Below are positions 33,883 through 41,846 of a stretch of DNA of 64,000 nt, piece after piece. Numbering within the stretch: position 1 is the stretch's first letter; each line of letters opens with the position of its first letter. The position numbers were made by a program, and so were the translations under genes. Source of the DNA: an uncultured Prevotellaceae bacterium. Lineage in GTDB: Bacteria > Bacteroidota > Bacteroidia > Bacteroidales > Bacteroidaceae. The notes beneath the pieces are model-generated. The model was not told the DNA's origin. It did no database searches and saw only the letters and a program-made list of their open reading frames with translations. The stretch lies in assembly GCA_902784565.1 (NCBI GenBank), contig CACZVE010000015.1, positions 1 to 64,000 of the forward strand, read 5' to 3'.

Positions 33883-35178
33883 TTATTTCAATTTTATGAT
33901 GTCGCTCCACCTCGTGGTGGGGTTTTTGCTTTTGAAGTCGTGCTTGATGGCATTGGCAAAGATATTTGCCTTACCTTTGCCGTCCTTCTGGGTGTACTGC
34001 TGGCTGCCGATGACGATAGTCTCAGTGCCGTAGCGTTTGTTGATGCGGTCTACCACCTTGTCGAGTTGCCGGAACTTCTGGATGTGTTCGGCATCGAGGT
34101 CGAAGAGATCCTGCTGCAAAGGGCTGTCGGGTGTGATGCCGAGAACGATGACACCGGCCCGCTTGTAGAGGTAGCCCTGGTGGTAGATGCCTTTCAGCAC
34201 CTCCTTCGCTGCCTTCACGATGTGGATGGTGGAACTGCTTGGCGTGACAAGCCGCCGTTCCTCGTATCGCCAGCACTGGGGCAGGTCTTCGCGGAAGGGA
34301 TTGGTGGAGAGGAACACGCCGACGATGGAAGCCACTGAGCCCTGCTTTCTGAGTTTCTCGGCACAGCGGCTGGCATAGTTCGACACGTGGGTATTCAGGG
34401 TGTCGAGGTCGGCAATCATCCCGTTGAAACTGCGACTGGTGCAGATGCTTTTCTTCTTCGTCAGTTCCTCATTCGGCACCACATCCTCGCCGTTGAGTTC
34501 CTGCCAGGTGCGCAGGATATTGATGTTGTTGAAGGTCATCCGCACCCAGTCCTTGTGGTGGATGGCGAAGTCGTAGGCAGTATGGCATCCGAGGGCCTGC
34601 AACTTGGCGGCGTAGCGTCTGCCGATGCCCCAGACATCCTCGATGGGGAGCCATTTCAGGGCGGCAATGCGGTTCGCGTCGTTGTCGATGATGCAGCAGT
34701 GGCGATAGACCTCGAACTTTTTGGCCAGTCGGGCGGCGATTTTGGCAAGGGTCTTGTTGGGAGCCAGTCCGATGCTGACGGGCATCCCCACCCATTTCCA
34801 TATCTTTCCGTACAGGTGCTCGCCCCAGGGCTGGAGTCTGTCGTGCCGGATGCCATCGAGATAGACGAAGCACTCGTCGATGCTGTAGCGGAAATAGGCG
34901 GGTGCCTCCTGCCGGATGATGCTCACCACCCGTGAGGTCAGGTCGCCATAGAGTTCGTAGTTGGAGGAGAAGACGGCGATGTCCTGATTCGGGTATTGCT
35001 GGAGCATCTTGAAGTAGGGCATGCCTGCGGGGATGCCGAGTGCCTTCGCCTCGTTGCTACGGGCCACCACACAACCGTCGTTGTTCGACAGCACCACCAC
35101 GGGCTTTCCCTCCAGGTCAGGACGGAACACACGCTCGCATGAGACGTAGCAGTTATCGCAGTCAACAATCCCGTACAT
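33883..35178 (-). CDS. umuC: Y-family DNA polymerase V catalytic subunit UmuC
   Basis: A 431-residue translesion polymerase. [18 protein letters not shown] holds the first catalytic Asp and the steric-gate region, and [15 protein letters not shown] the second acidic pair. The helix-hairpin-helix [18 protein letters not shown] and the little-finger domain ([15 protein letters not shown]) follow. The C-terminal DUF4113-like end reads [12 protein letters not shown]...[11 protein letters not shown]. It begins 3 bp after umuD, so the two are translationally coupled. Polymerase V copies damaged DNA and is normally SOS-induced. Confidence 0.95.
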   Translation of the reverse strand: MYGIVDCDNCYVSCERVFRPDLEGKPVVVLSNNDGCVVARSNEAKALGIPAGMPYFKMLQQYPNQDIAVFSSNYELYGDLTSRVVSIIRQEAPAYFRYSIDECFVYLDGIRHDRLQPWGEHLYGKIWKWVGMPVSIGLAPNKTLAKIAARLAKKFEVYRHCCIIDNDANRIAALKWLPIEDVWGIGRRYAAKLQALGCHTAYDFAIHHKDWVRMTFNNINILRTWQELNGEDVVPNEELTKKKSICTSRSFNGMIADLDTLNTHVSNYASRCAEKLRKQGSVASIVGVFLSTNPFREDLPQCWRYEERRLVTPSSSTIHIVKAAKEVLKGIYHQGYLYKRAGVIVLGITPDSPLQQDLFDLDAEHIQKFRQLDKVVDRINKRYGTETIVIGSQQYTQKDGKGKANIFANAIKHDFKSKNPTTRWSDIIKLK

Positions 35179-35181
35179 CGC

Positions 35182-35607
35182 CTATTTCCAAGCCTTTATT
35201 GTATAGACCACCACACCCCACACGCGGAAATTGGAACTCTCGTCGATGCGGAAGGGACTGAACCTCTTGTTGGCGGGACGCAACTCTATCCATCCCTCCT
35301 TGCGGTGCGTCAAGTCGAGGAACTTCACGGTATATTCCTTGTCGATATAGGCCACCACCACGTCGCCATCCTCTGCATCGACACTGCGGTCTATGACCAC
35401 GATGTCGCCGTCGCAGATGGCAGCATCGATCATGGAGTCGCCCTCCACCTGTCCGTAGAATGTCGCCTCGGGATGTCGTATCAGGTCGCGGTTAAAGTCG
35501 AGGCTCTCACCCAGGTAGTCCTCGGCACTCGACGGGAAGCCTGCCCTGAGAGACCGCGCAAACATCAGGTCAAGCCTCGTCTTGAATTCTCCTTTGATCA
35601 GTTTCAT
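35182..35607 (-). CDS. umuD: UmuD-like self-cleaving S24 protein
   Basis: A 141-residue LexA/UmuD-type protein. The ATG at 35607 (MKLIKGEFKTRLDLMFARSL) is chosen since the upstream extension covers the promoter and operator. The cleavage site is the Ala-Gly of RAGFPSSAEDYLG, the serine nucleophile is in EGDSMIDAA and the lysine in AYIDKEYTVKFL. After RecA-stimulated cleavage it pairs with UmuC to form polymerase V. A TGTACC-N7-GGTACA operator precedes the gene. The protein or a chromosomal LexA-like factor may act as its repressor. Confidence 0.93.
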   Translation of the reverse strand: MKLIKGEFKTRLDLMFARSLRAGFPSSAEDYLGESLDFNRDLIRHPEATFYGQVEGDSMIDAAICDGDIVVIDRSVDAEDGDVVVAYIDKEYTVKFLDLTHRKEGWIELRPANKRFSPFRIDESSNFRVWGVVVYTIKAWK

Positions 35608-35634
35608 ATTGCATCCGTTTTGTTCATGTCGCTG

Positions 35635-35642
35635 CAAAAATA
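35635..35642 (-). promoter_or_regulatory. Promoter -7 element of umuDC
   Basis: TATTTTTG on the minus strand, followed by CAGCGACATG, 27 bp before the UmuD ATG. Sequence and spacing to the operator match the promoter at 30063-30070. Confidence 0.65.
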
Positions 35643-35651
35643 CAAAAAAGA

Positions 35652-35670
35652 TGTACCAGAAGTCGGTACA
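35652..35670. promoter_or_regulatory. TGTACC-N7-GGTACA operator, copy 2 (umuDC)
   Basis: A perfect dyad with spacer AGAAGTC, 9 bp upstream of the umuD -7 box. A weaker related sequence (TGTACC...TTTGTACA) follows at about 35694-35714. Confidence 0.72.
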
Positions 35671-35727
35671 CCCCCAGAGATTTAACTTTATTTTGTACCT
35701 GGGAGGTTTGTACATTTAATCGTGAAG

Positions 35728-35770
35728 TTACCCACTTACCCACTTACCCATTTATGACAGGAAGGTTTTT
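35728..35770 (-). repeat. Island repeat, inverted copy (43 bp)
   Basis: The exact reverse complement of 21986-22028, containing three TTACCCAC octads. With the copy at 35933-35968 it forms an inverted pair around an AT-rich dyad. Confidence 0.85.
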
Positions 35771-35860
35771 GAAAACGAAATTTTCGATAATTTTGGTAGA
35801 GTCAACTGGTTTAGGAGTGAAAGTCAACTTTCAAAGTACAAATTAGAATTATTTTTAAAC

Positions 35861-35903
35861 TTATTATTATATATATATAAATAATATATATATATAATAA
35901 TAA
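35861..35903. repeat. 43-bp AT-only palindrome
   Basis: Two perfect 19-bp arms (35861-35879 and 35885-35903) made only of A and T, with a 5-nt centre. It can extrude as a cruciform or melt easily. It lies midway between inverted GGGTAAGT repeats, which is the look of a replication origin unwinding element. Confidence 0.8.
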
Positions 35904-35932
35904 AATTTTCTGCTTCTAAAAATCGCAGAATG

Positions 35933-35968
35933 TTCCTGTCATAAATGGGTAAGTGGGTAAGTGGGTAA
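35933..35968 (+). repeat. Island repeat, right direct copy (36 bp)
   Basis: Identical over 36 bp to 21993-22028, in the same orientation. It marks the right edge of the minus-strand gene block. Confidence 0.85.
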
Positions 35969-36021
35969 CTTTGCCCCTGGTACAGCGTTAAACAAATTTA
36001 ACAAAGAAACTTTACAAAATA

Positions 36022-36053
36022 TTTGCATAATTGAAAAAGATTTTGTACCTTTG
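36022..36053 (+). promoter_or_regulatory. Promoter of the smalltalk transcript
   Basis: TTTG (36022-36025), 20 bp, TACCTTTG (36046-36053). A small GTTAAA-CAAA-TTTAAC dyad lies at 35987-36002 and may be its operator. The 95-nt leader holds only a short degenerate frame (NKWTKEEAKKNADI) without a start. Confidence 0.65.
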
Positions 36054-36147
36054 TATCGTGTTTAAGAAAGGCACAAAACAAGTGGACTAAGGAAGAGGCT
36101 AAGAAAAACGCGGACATATAAACAACTAAAACACATCATTTAGCATT

Positions 36148-36258
36148 ATGAAAATCAAGTGGTCAACAGTGAGGAAGATCCTCCAGATTCTTGCAACCAT
36201 CATCACCACCGTCGTGGGAACAGTCGCCGTCCTAAAAACAGGAAGGAGGCGAGTATGA
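36148..36258 (+). CDS. Smalltalk family micro-protein
   Basis: A 36-residue protein, MKIKWSTVRKILQ then a hydrophobic stretch LATIITTVVGTVAVL and a basic end KTGRRRV. The short basic start with Trp followed by a single membrane helix matches the Bacteroidales smalltalk family, which usually sits between an HU-like DNA-binding gene and an amidase near primase genes. Here neither neighbour is present; repeat locus B follows directly. The function is unknown for the whole family. Confidence 0.7.
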   Translation: MKIKWSTVRKILQILATIITTVVGTVAVLKTGRRRV

Positions 36259-36274
36259 GATTGAAAACATTGCC

Positions 36275-36590
36275 CCAAATCCGGGGCACACCTATGCACA
36301 GGGGGCAAAATCATGCCTCAGATCTGAGGGAAGAAAATGCACGGTGGGCAAAAACTGGCCCCAGAATTGGGGGAAGAAAATGCACAGGGGGCAAAAACAT
36401 GCCCCAGATTTGAGGGAAGAAAATGCACGGTGGGCAAAAACGTGTCCCAGATTTGAGGGAAGAAAATGCACGGTGGGCAAAAACATGCCCCAGAACTGGG
36501 GGAAGAAAATGCACAGGGGGCAAAAACATGCCTCAGAATTGGGGGGCAATTTTGCCCAGGGGGCATAAAGGCAAACCAGATTTTAGGCAG
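36275..36590 (+). repeat. 43-bp tandem repeat, locus B
   Basis: At least six units with an exact 43-bp period; the GGGCAAAA word begins at 36303, 36346, 36389, 36432, 36475 and 36518. Each unit has a CCCCAGA-TTGGGG semi-palindrome and a GAAGAAAATGCAC(A/G)G block. All three frames on either strand stay open through much of it, an artefact of the repeat. Same family as loci A and C. Confidence 0.88.
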
Positions 36591-36596
36591 AAAAAT

Positions 36597-36635
36597 GAAA
36601 GAGGAAAGAGGAAAGTGGAAAGAGGAAAGAGAAAT
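36597..36635. repeat. GAAAGAG heptad repeat
   Basis: Five purine heptads (GAAAGAG with one GAAAGTG variant) directly after repeat locus B. It belongs to the group of heptad repeats seen elsewhere in the window. Confidence 0.65.
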
Positions 36636-36729
36636 GATTAAACCACAAATTAGAATTTAAAACAATGATTATAAGGATGAGGATTAAGGAAGAGGCATAT
36701 TGAAAAACAAATTTAAACTTTTAAACATT

Positions 36730-37782
36730 ATGGCAAACATTAAGCAAATTGGTAATTTTAAGTCGAAGTACCTGCGCATGGCAGGATTCGTAGAGTATGT
36801 ACAGCAGGTGCTGAAACTCTTCACTGACTTCCGCAACTCGGGAGAAGAGGGTGTGAGTGAACTGCCCGCAAAGGTAGAGCCGGTCTACACGTCCTATAAG
36901 GACAGTGTGCAGGTACTGGACAATGCCTACAAACTGAGCCGCGCCAGTGACTACACCCAGCAGATCGCGGATGAGGATGATCGTCGTGACAACCTCTACA
37001 AGCAACTCGTGAACATGTTGAAGATGTTCAAGCGCTTCAACTACGACACCGAGAAGAAAGAGGCGGCAACCTTCCTGTGGAACATTGTCAAGAAGTACAA
37101 TGTGGACGTCAACGAGAACTACTCGGAAGAGAGTGGTAAACTCCAGCAGATGCTGCAGGAACTGACCACCAACGCCCAGGCAGAGTTGCGTGTCGCGAAG
37201 TTGGGCATTGAGAATCTCATCACGCAGTTGAACACGGCCAACGAACAGGTGCGTACCCTGATGAGTTACCGCAACGATGAGCGTATGCAGATCGAGAAGG
37301 CAGCACTGGCCAATGCCCGCTCTGAGGCTGATCAGGCTTACTGCGCTCTGGTACTCTCACTGAACGCTGCTGCAGTGATGGATGACGATGCGCATCGCTT
37401 CGACGAACTCATCTCACAGGTCAACGAACTCATCAAGTACTTCCGCCAGTACGTCGTGCCGAAGGCTGGCAAGAAGGACGAAGAGGAAGAGGAGAACGGT
37501 GGCAACTCAGGCGGCAACGGCGGAAGCAATGGTGGCAACTCAGGCGGCAACGCTGGTGGCAATGGCGGAAGCGGCAATGGCGGCTCTTCGCAGGGCTCAG
37601 AGGGCGGCAACTCCGAGAACGGTAATACCGGCGGCACCGAGGGCAATGGAGGCTCAGAATCCGGCTCTGGCGAGGGCAATGGCTCCGGTGAGGGTACCGG
37701 CACCGGCGAAGGCTCTGGTGAGGGCAACGGCTCTGGTGACAACGGCGGTTCATCGAACGGCGGTGACGACACTGACCAGTAG
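36730..37782 (+). CDS. DUF6261 family protein with Gly-rich tail
   Basis: A 350-residue protein. Residues 1-250 are helical and match the Bacteroidales DUF6261 type: FTDFRNSGEEGVSELPAKVE, then YKLSRASDYTQQIADEDDRR and YFRQYVVPKAGKK. Residues 251-350 are a sudden low-complexity tail of Gly, Asn, Ser, Glu and Thr (GGNGGSNGGNSGGNAGG then GSGEGTGTGEGSGEG). The ATG at 36730 is chosen over a TTG at 36700. There is no signal peptide, so the tail is probably a flexible cytoplasmic linker or phase-separating segment. The function of the family is unknown; it is found near integrated elements. A terminator follows. Confidence 0.82.
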   Translation: MANIKQIGNFKSKYLRMAGFVEYVQQVLKLFTDFRNSGEEGVSELPAKVEPVYTSYKDSVQVLDNAYKLSRASDYTQQIADEDDRRDNLYKQLVNMLKMFKRFNYDTEKKEAATFLWNIVKKYNVDVNENYSEESGKLQQMLQELTTNAQAELRVAKLGIENLITQLNTANEQVRTLMSYRNDERMQIEKAALANARSEADQAYCALVLSLNAAAVMDDDAHRFDELISQVNELIKYFRQYVVPKAGKKDEEEEENGGNSGGNGGSNGGNSGGNAGGNGGSGNGGSSQGSEGGNSENGNTGGTEGNGGSESGSGEGNGSGEGTGTGEGSGEGNGSGDNGGSSNGGDDTDQ

Positions 37783-37819
37783 AGTTGCATGGGTAGAGGC
37801 CCACACTTCTAACGAAATA

Positions 37820-37848
37820 CCCCCTGAAAGTCAGTTACTTTCGGGGGG
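37820..37848 (+). terminator. Hairpin after the DUF6261 gene
   Basis: CCCCCTGAAAG (37820-37830) pairs with CTTTCGGGGGG (37838-37848), one G-T pair included. The following T content is low (CATTGTTATG), so termination strength is uncertain. Confidence 0.6.
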
Positions 37849-37882
37849 CATTGTTATGAATTTCGAAAATACTAATATTTCT

Positions 37883-37914
37883 TTTGATAGTTTGCAGGCT
37901 TTTTCGTATCTTTG
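37883..37914 (+). promoter_or_regulatory. Promoter in front of the glycosidase remnant
   Basis: TTTG (37883-37886), 20 bp, TATCTTTG (37907-37914). What follows is only a gene fragment, so the promoter may feed the sigma-factor operon or a lost gene. Confidence 0.55.
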
Positions 37915-37935
37915 CACTGGAATTGAATAAATAAG

Positions 37936-38097
37936 AATCAGGGCGACGCGAACTACTATTCAAGTCACCCGGATGTAGACAGTTCGTTCAGTTACCACGA
38001 GGCCATCACGCCACAGACGCAACGCCTCGGAAAGGTATCAGACCGTTTCACCATCGTCATGCCGCAGAATGCTGTCGGCATCGTCAGACTGAAGTAG
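37936..38097 (+). pseudogene. C-terminal fragment of a secreted glycoside hydrolase-like protein
   Basis: A frame without start codon that ends ITPQTQRLGKVSDRFTIVMP then QNAVGIVRLK. This resembles the last beta strands of the all-beta C-terminal domain in GH51/GH30-type glycosidases, whose ends typically read ...F.Y.MPA.S...LRL. The open frame begins at a stop codon (37924) and nothing of the catalytic part is nearby. It may mark where the island or an earlier deletion cut a glycosidase gene. The rest of the 400-bp gap (37783-38182) holds a hairpin and a promoter. Confidence 0.5.
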
Positions 38098-38182
38098 ATT
38101 TTTCATTGATTTGAGAAAAAAATGCGTGATAGGGGTAATGATATCCCTAACTCATCTGTATATATAGTAAAACAGCGACGAA

Positions 38183-38680
38183 ATGATGCAAGACAGAGCA
38201 CAACAGTTCAAGGAACTCTTCCTTTCGGAGTACGGCAGGATGTACAAGGCAGCCTACATCCTGCTGGGCGACGAAGACGAGGCGAAAGATGCCGTACAGG
38301 ATGTCTTTGCCCGGCTGTGGGACGGTACCACCCCACTGCGCGAGGAGTCTCAGAGAACGTTTCTGTTGACTTGCGTCCGGAATCGCTGCCTCAACATCAT
38401 TGCACAGAGAAGGGAAAAGGTAAGAGTGAATAGTGAACAATTTGCTACCGCCATACCTTTAGCAGAAAGAGACGATGAAGAAGTGATTGCCGACATCAAC
38501 CGCTATGTTGATGAAAGACTCACCCCTCAGACCGGTCGTATCATCAAGATGCACTACAACGAGGAGCAGTCGTACAAGGACATCTCGAGCGAACTCGGCA
38601 TCAGCCTCTCCGCCGTCAACAAACACATTGTGCAGGGATTGAGGAAACTACGTTCAACTTTTAAAAACAGAGAAGCATGA
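38183..38680 (+). CDS. ECF RNA polymerase sigma factor
   Basis: A 165-residue sigma-70 family ECF factor. Region 2 spans YKAAYILLGDEDEAKDAVQD through VFARLWD, and region 4 has YKDISSELGISLSAVNKHIV. The linker carries VRVNSEQFA encoded by a GTGAATAGTGAAC heptad-like stretch. The stop overlaps the anti-sigma start (ATGA type), so the two are coupled. With the anti-sigma and TonB receptor it forms the common surface-signalling trio of Bacteroidales, where substrate binding outside activates transcription of the receptor genes. M1 or M2 may be the start. Confidence 0.9.
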   Translation: MMQDRAQQFKELFLSEYGRMYKAAYILLGDEDEAKDAVQDVFARLWDGTTPLREESQRTFLLTCVRNRCLNIIAQRREKVRVNSEQFATAIPLAERDDEEVIADINRYVDERLTPQTGRIIKMHYNEEQSYKDISSELGISLSAVNKHIVQGLRKLRSTFKNREA

Positions 38681-39237
38681 AGAAAGAAGAGCAAATCAGG
38701 ATGCTCCTGCATCCCGAGGACTATACAGACGAGCAACTCGACCAGATGCTGGACGAGATGGATGTCAAAGTGCCTGATGCCAACGAGGCGTGGGAGAAGT
38801 TCAGTGGAAAGAGGAATGTGGAAAGTGGAAAGAGATTACCACTGCTGAAGATTGCCGCGATGTTTGTGGGGGTGCTGATGCTTTCAGGCATCGCCTACGC
38901 CGCCGTGCAAATCATAAGGAGTCAGGAGTCGGGAGTCGAGAGCCAGGAGGCTGTTGTATCAACCAACACCCAATACCTGTCACCCAACACCCAAGCGCCT
39001 GCTGACAGCACACAGATGAAACCCATAGTCTATGAAGATGCAGAACTGGCAACCATCCTGAACGAGATTGCAACTTTCCACCAGTGTGAGGTCGTCTATA
39101 AAAGTGAGGCCAGCAAACATATCCGCCTCTACTTCACATGGGACCAAAAAGCCACCATCGACGACATCATCGGTACGTTCAACAAGTTCGAACGCATCCA
39201 CATCACCCGCGACAACAAGAAACTGATTGTAGAATAA
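38677..39237 (+). CDS. FecR-like anti-sigma factor (DUF4974)
   Basis: A 186-residue single-pass membrane protein. The cytosolic N-terminus is acidic (EEQIRMLLHPEDYTDEQLDQ), the membrane helix is LLKIAAMFVGVLMLSGIAYA and the periplasmic C-terminus has a DUF4974/FecR-type domain (LATILNEIATFHQCEVVYKS). It is shorter than classical FecR. Three insert-like repeats occur in the gene: GGAAAG words before the helix, CAGGAGT heptads after it (RSQESGVESQE) and an ACACCCAA repeat next to that. It presumably holds the sigma factor inactive until the downstream receptor signals. Confidence 0.85.
   Translation: MKKEEQIRMLLHPEDYTDEQLDQMLDEMDVKVPDANEAWEKFSGKRNVESGKRLPLLKIAAMFVGVLMLSGIAYAAVQIIRSQESGVESQEAVVSTNTQYLSPNTQAPADSTQMKPIVYEDAELATILNEIATFHQCEVVYKSEASKHIRLYFTWDQKATIDDIIGTFNKFERIHITRDNKKLIVE
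38803..38997. repeat. Three heptad-type repeats in the anti-sigma gene
   Basis: GTGGAAA words at 38810-38836, AGGAGTC heptads at 38919-38951 and CAACACCCAA words at 38961-38994. All are in frame and flank the membrane helix, adding low-complexity peptide in the linkers. Confidence 0.6.
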
Positions 39238-39253
39238 CCCAAGCATCACCATT

Positions 39254-41809
39254 ATGAAACAATATATATTCACAGCCCTGCTCTGTGTACTGACACAGTG
39301 CGCCCAGGCGCAGAAGATCAGCCGCGACTACCAGAACGAGTCACTCTCGAAAGTGCTCGAAGACCTCAACGCCGCCGCTACCGACAAGACCATCTATTTC
39401 ATCTACGACGAACTGGAGGATTTCACCGTGACCAGCCACTTCACCGACCTGCCTATCCATGAGGCCATCCGCGAGGTGATTGGCTTCTATCCGATGAAGG
39501 TGACCTACGACGAGGATAAGATCTTCATTGAGTGTACCCAGAAAGAGGACACGAAGGTGATAGGCCACATCGTGGATGAGAGCGGACAACCCATCGAATT
39601 CGCCAATATCTCATTGCACAATGAGGGTTTTGTCAATGGCGGCGTGAGCAATGAGAACGGCGATTTCGTGATTCCCTGTAAGATCCAGCGCATCACCTTA
39701 AAGGTGTCGTATATCGGCTATAAGACCGTTGAGCGCAACGTCAGTGTGGGGAATGTCGGCACCATCACCCTGCAACCAGAGACCTACATGGTGAAAGGTG
39801 TGGAGATCAAGGGGGAGATTCCGCAGTACAAGATGGCCTCAGGCGGTATGACAGTGGATGTGCAGCACTCCATCCTGCACGATGTGGGTACTGCCGACGA
39901 CCTGCTCTCCATGTTGCCGTTGATACAGCGGCGCAACGGGAAGTTCGAGGTGCTGGCAAAGGGTGAGCCAGAGATCTATATCAATAATAAAAAGGTACGC
40001 GACCCGATAGAGTTGAAACAACTCAAGTCGGTGGATGTCAAGAGCGTGGATATCATCACCGCCCCAGGTGCCAAGTATAATGCCGAGGTGAATGCCGTCA
40101 TCCGCATCAAGACGCTGAAGCCTCAAGGTGAGGGATTCAGTCTGATGGCGACGAGTGATACGTGGAAGAACAACAAGTGGAACAACTATAGCGACCTGAC
40201 CCTGAAATACCGCACAGGCGGACTGGAGGCCTTTGCCAACGTGGCACTCGACAATGGCCACTACAGCAATGACCAGGACATCGACCAGGAACTGCACATC
40301 AGCAAGAATCTGTTTGATGTTAGTGCGGAACTGCCCGTCAGGAGTAGTTGGACGCAATTGGACTACCAAGCGGGTCTAAGTTATGATTTCAACGAAGATC
40401 ATTCTCTCGGATTGAGTTTCTCATCGAAAAAGAATCTCTATAATAGTTTCACATCGGATATGAACCAACACTATCTGAAAAACGGAGCCTTTGACGGTAA
40501 CGTCCGTCTGACAACGGATATCCGCGAAAAAAACAAACCCGTTTGGGAACTGAATGGCTATTATGTAGGCAAGGTTGGGAATTTAGGTATCGACCTAAAT
40601 GCCACCATGCTGCGAAATGAATCGGAGAGTAATAACAATCAACTGGAGATGAGCGAACAATACGGCAACCGTACTATCACCACCCTGACCAATGAGGATC
40701 GTCGGATGATAGCCGGTAAACTGGTGCTGGACTATCCCGTTTGGCAAGGTACGCTGAGCGGTGGCTCGGAGGTGACAAGTACAGAGAGCCAGGGTCACAA
40801 CCTGAACCAGGAGAACATTATTCCAGAGTCGGACACCGAAATGAAGGAAAAGAACATCGCTGGCTTTGTCGAATACGATATGTCGTACGGTGTCCAGTCT
40901 TCAATGTTCAGTGTACACGCTGGCCTGCGCTATGAGCACGTGTCAGCCGATTACACCTCGTTTGGCATCAGGCAGGAGGAGCCCAGCCGTACATATAACG
41001 ACTGGTTTCCCAATCTGTCGGTGGGTTGGCAGAAAGGCAAGTGGGGTGCCACACTGAGTTATAGCAAGCGCATCACTCGTCCGCCCTACAACATGCTGAC
41101 TTCGATGGTTGTGTACGACAGCCGTATACTATACGAAGGCGGCAACCCGCTGCTGCGCCCTTCGGTACGTCACAACATCGATTTTATTATGACCTTTTCG
41201 TCGTGGCTGACCTTCGTGACGGGCTTTACCCGTGAGAAAGATTTCTTTACCCACGTTGGCAATATCTATGACGAGCAGAACGAGATTGCCATCTTCCAGC
41301 CAGACAATTTCGACCATCAGGATCGTGTCTATGCCACCCTCGTCGCCTCGCCCAAACTGGGCTTCTGGCAGCCAAAAGCCACGCTGCATTATTATCAGCA
41401 GATGTTCGATGCCGAGAAATACGGTGCGCCGAAGAAACTGAACAAGCCTGAGTTCTCCGCCCGACTACAGAACTGGTTCGTCATCGACCCGACGGCAAAG
41501 GCCCTGCTCGATATCAGTTACACCGGCAGCAACCACTGGGGATTCATGTATCGCGGCAGTAGTTTTATGGTGAATGCCCGTCTGCAGAAGTCATTCTTGA
41601 AGGGGCAGTTGTCGGCTACGCTCTATGTCAACGACATCTTCCGCACCGCCAAGACCAAGGTGACCACCTACTATGCCATCGGTCAGACGGCCCAGGATTA
41701 CTATACCTATACGCAATGTGTGGGCCTTACCCTCAGTTACAACTTCAACGCCAGCAGTTCGAAGTATAAGGGAACAGGTGCCGGTAACGAAGAAAAAGGC
41801 CGTCTCTAA
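39254..41809 (+). CDS. TonB-dependent receptor with STN signalling domain
   Basis: An 851-residue outer-membrane protein. After the signal peptide (MKQYIFTALLCVLTQCAQAQ) comes an STN/secretin-type domain (LSKVLEDLNAAATDKTIYFI) that contacts the anti-sigma factor. A carboxypeptidase-regulatory-like beta-sandwich follows (VIGHIVDESGQPIEFANISL), then a plug and an outer-membrane barrel of the OMP_b-brl_3 type with GGNPLLRPSVRHNIDFIMTF. It completes the sigma/anti-sigma/receptor operon 16 bp downstream of the anti-sigma gene. The substrate is unknown; no SusD partner follows, which argues against a classical polysaccharide locus. Confidence 0.88.
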   Translation: MKQYIFTALLCVLTQCAQAQKISRDYQNESLSKVLEDLNAAATDKTIYFIYDELEDFTVTSHFTDLPIHEAIREVIGFYPMKVTYDEDKIFIECTQKEDTKVIGHIVDESGQPIEFANISLHNEGFVNGGVSNENGDFVIPCKIQRITLKVSYIGYKTVERNVSVGNVGTITLQPETYMVKGVEIKGEIPQYKMASGGMTVDVQHSILHDVGTADDLLSMLPLIQRRNGKFEVLAKGEPEIYINNKKVRDPIELKQLKSVDVKSVDIITAPGAKYNAEVNAVIRIKTLKPQGEGFSLMATSDTWKNNKWNNYSDLTLKYRTGGLEAFANVALDNGHYSNDQDIDQELHISKNLFDVSAELPVRSSWTQLDYQAGLSYDFNEDHSLGLSFSSKKNLYNSFTSDMNQHYLKNGAFDGNVRLTTDIREKNKPVWELNGYYVGKVGNLGIDLNATMLRNESESNNNQLEMSEQYGNRTITTLTNEDRRMIAGKLVLDYPVWQGTLSGGSEVTSTESQGHNLNQENIIPESDTEMKEKNIAGFVEYDMSYGVQSSMFSVHAGLRYEHVSADYTSFGIRQEEPSRTYNDWFPNLSVGWQKGKWGATLSYSKRITRPPYNMLTSMVVYDSRILYEGGNPLLRPSVRHNIDFIMTFSSWLTFVTGFTREKDFFTHVGNIYDEQNEIAIFQPDNFDHQDRVYATLVASPKLGFWQPKATLHYYQQMFDAEKYGAPKKLNKPEFSARLQNWFVIDPTAKALLDISYTGSNHWGFMYRGSSFMVNARLQKSFLKGQLSATLYVNDIFRTAKTKVTTYYAIGQTAQDYYTYTQCVGLTLSYNFNASSSKYKGTGAGNEEKGRL

Positions 41810-41821
41810 AAAGGGACGGTC
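41798..41821. terminator. Bidirectional terminator between receptor and GH3 genes
   Basis: GGCCGTC (41798-41804) pairs with GACGGTC (41815-41821), one G-T pair. T-runs lie on both sides (CTTTC on plus, TTTTTCTTC on minus), serving the two convergent genes. Confidence 0.7.
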
Positions 41822-41846
41822 TTTCTATATTCACTGGATTTATCTA

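Noticed and set aside
35728-35968. Rho-independent terminator formed by the inverted island repeats.
   Set aside because: The arms are 160 bp apart and no T-run follows; an origin or operator arrangement fits better.
36292-36641. Several overlapping hypothetical proteins in both strands.
   Set aside because: They are open frames created by the 43-bp tandem repeat; all contain the same shifted peptide and lack start signals and homology.
37338-37804. Minus-strand proline-rich proteins opposite the DUF6261 tail.
   Set aside because: They are the antisense of the Gly/Ser/Glu repeat; the plus strand has a start, a domain and a terminator.
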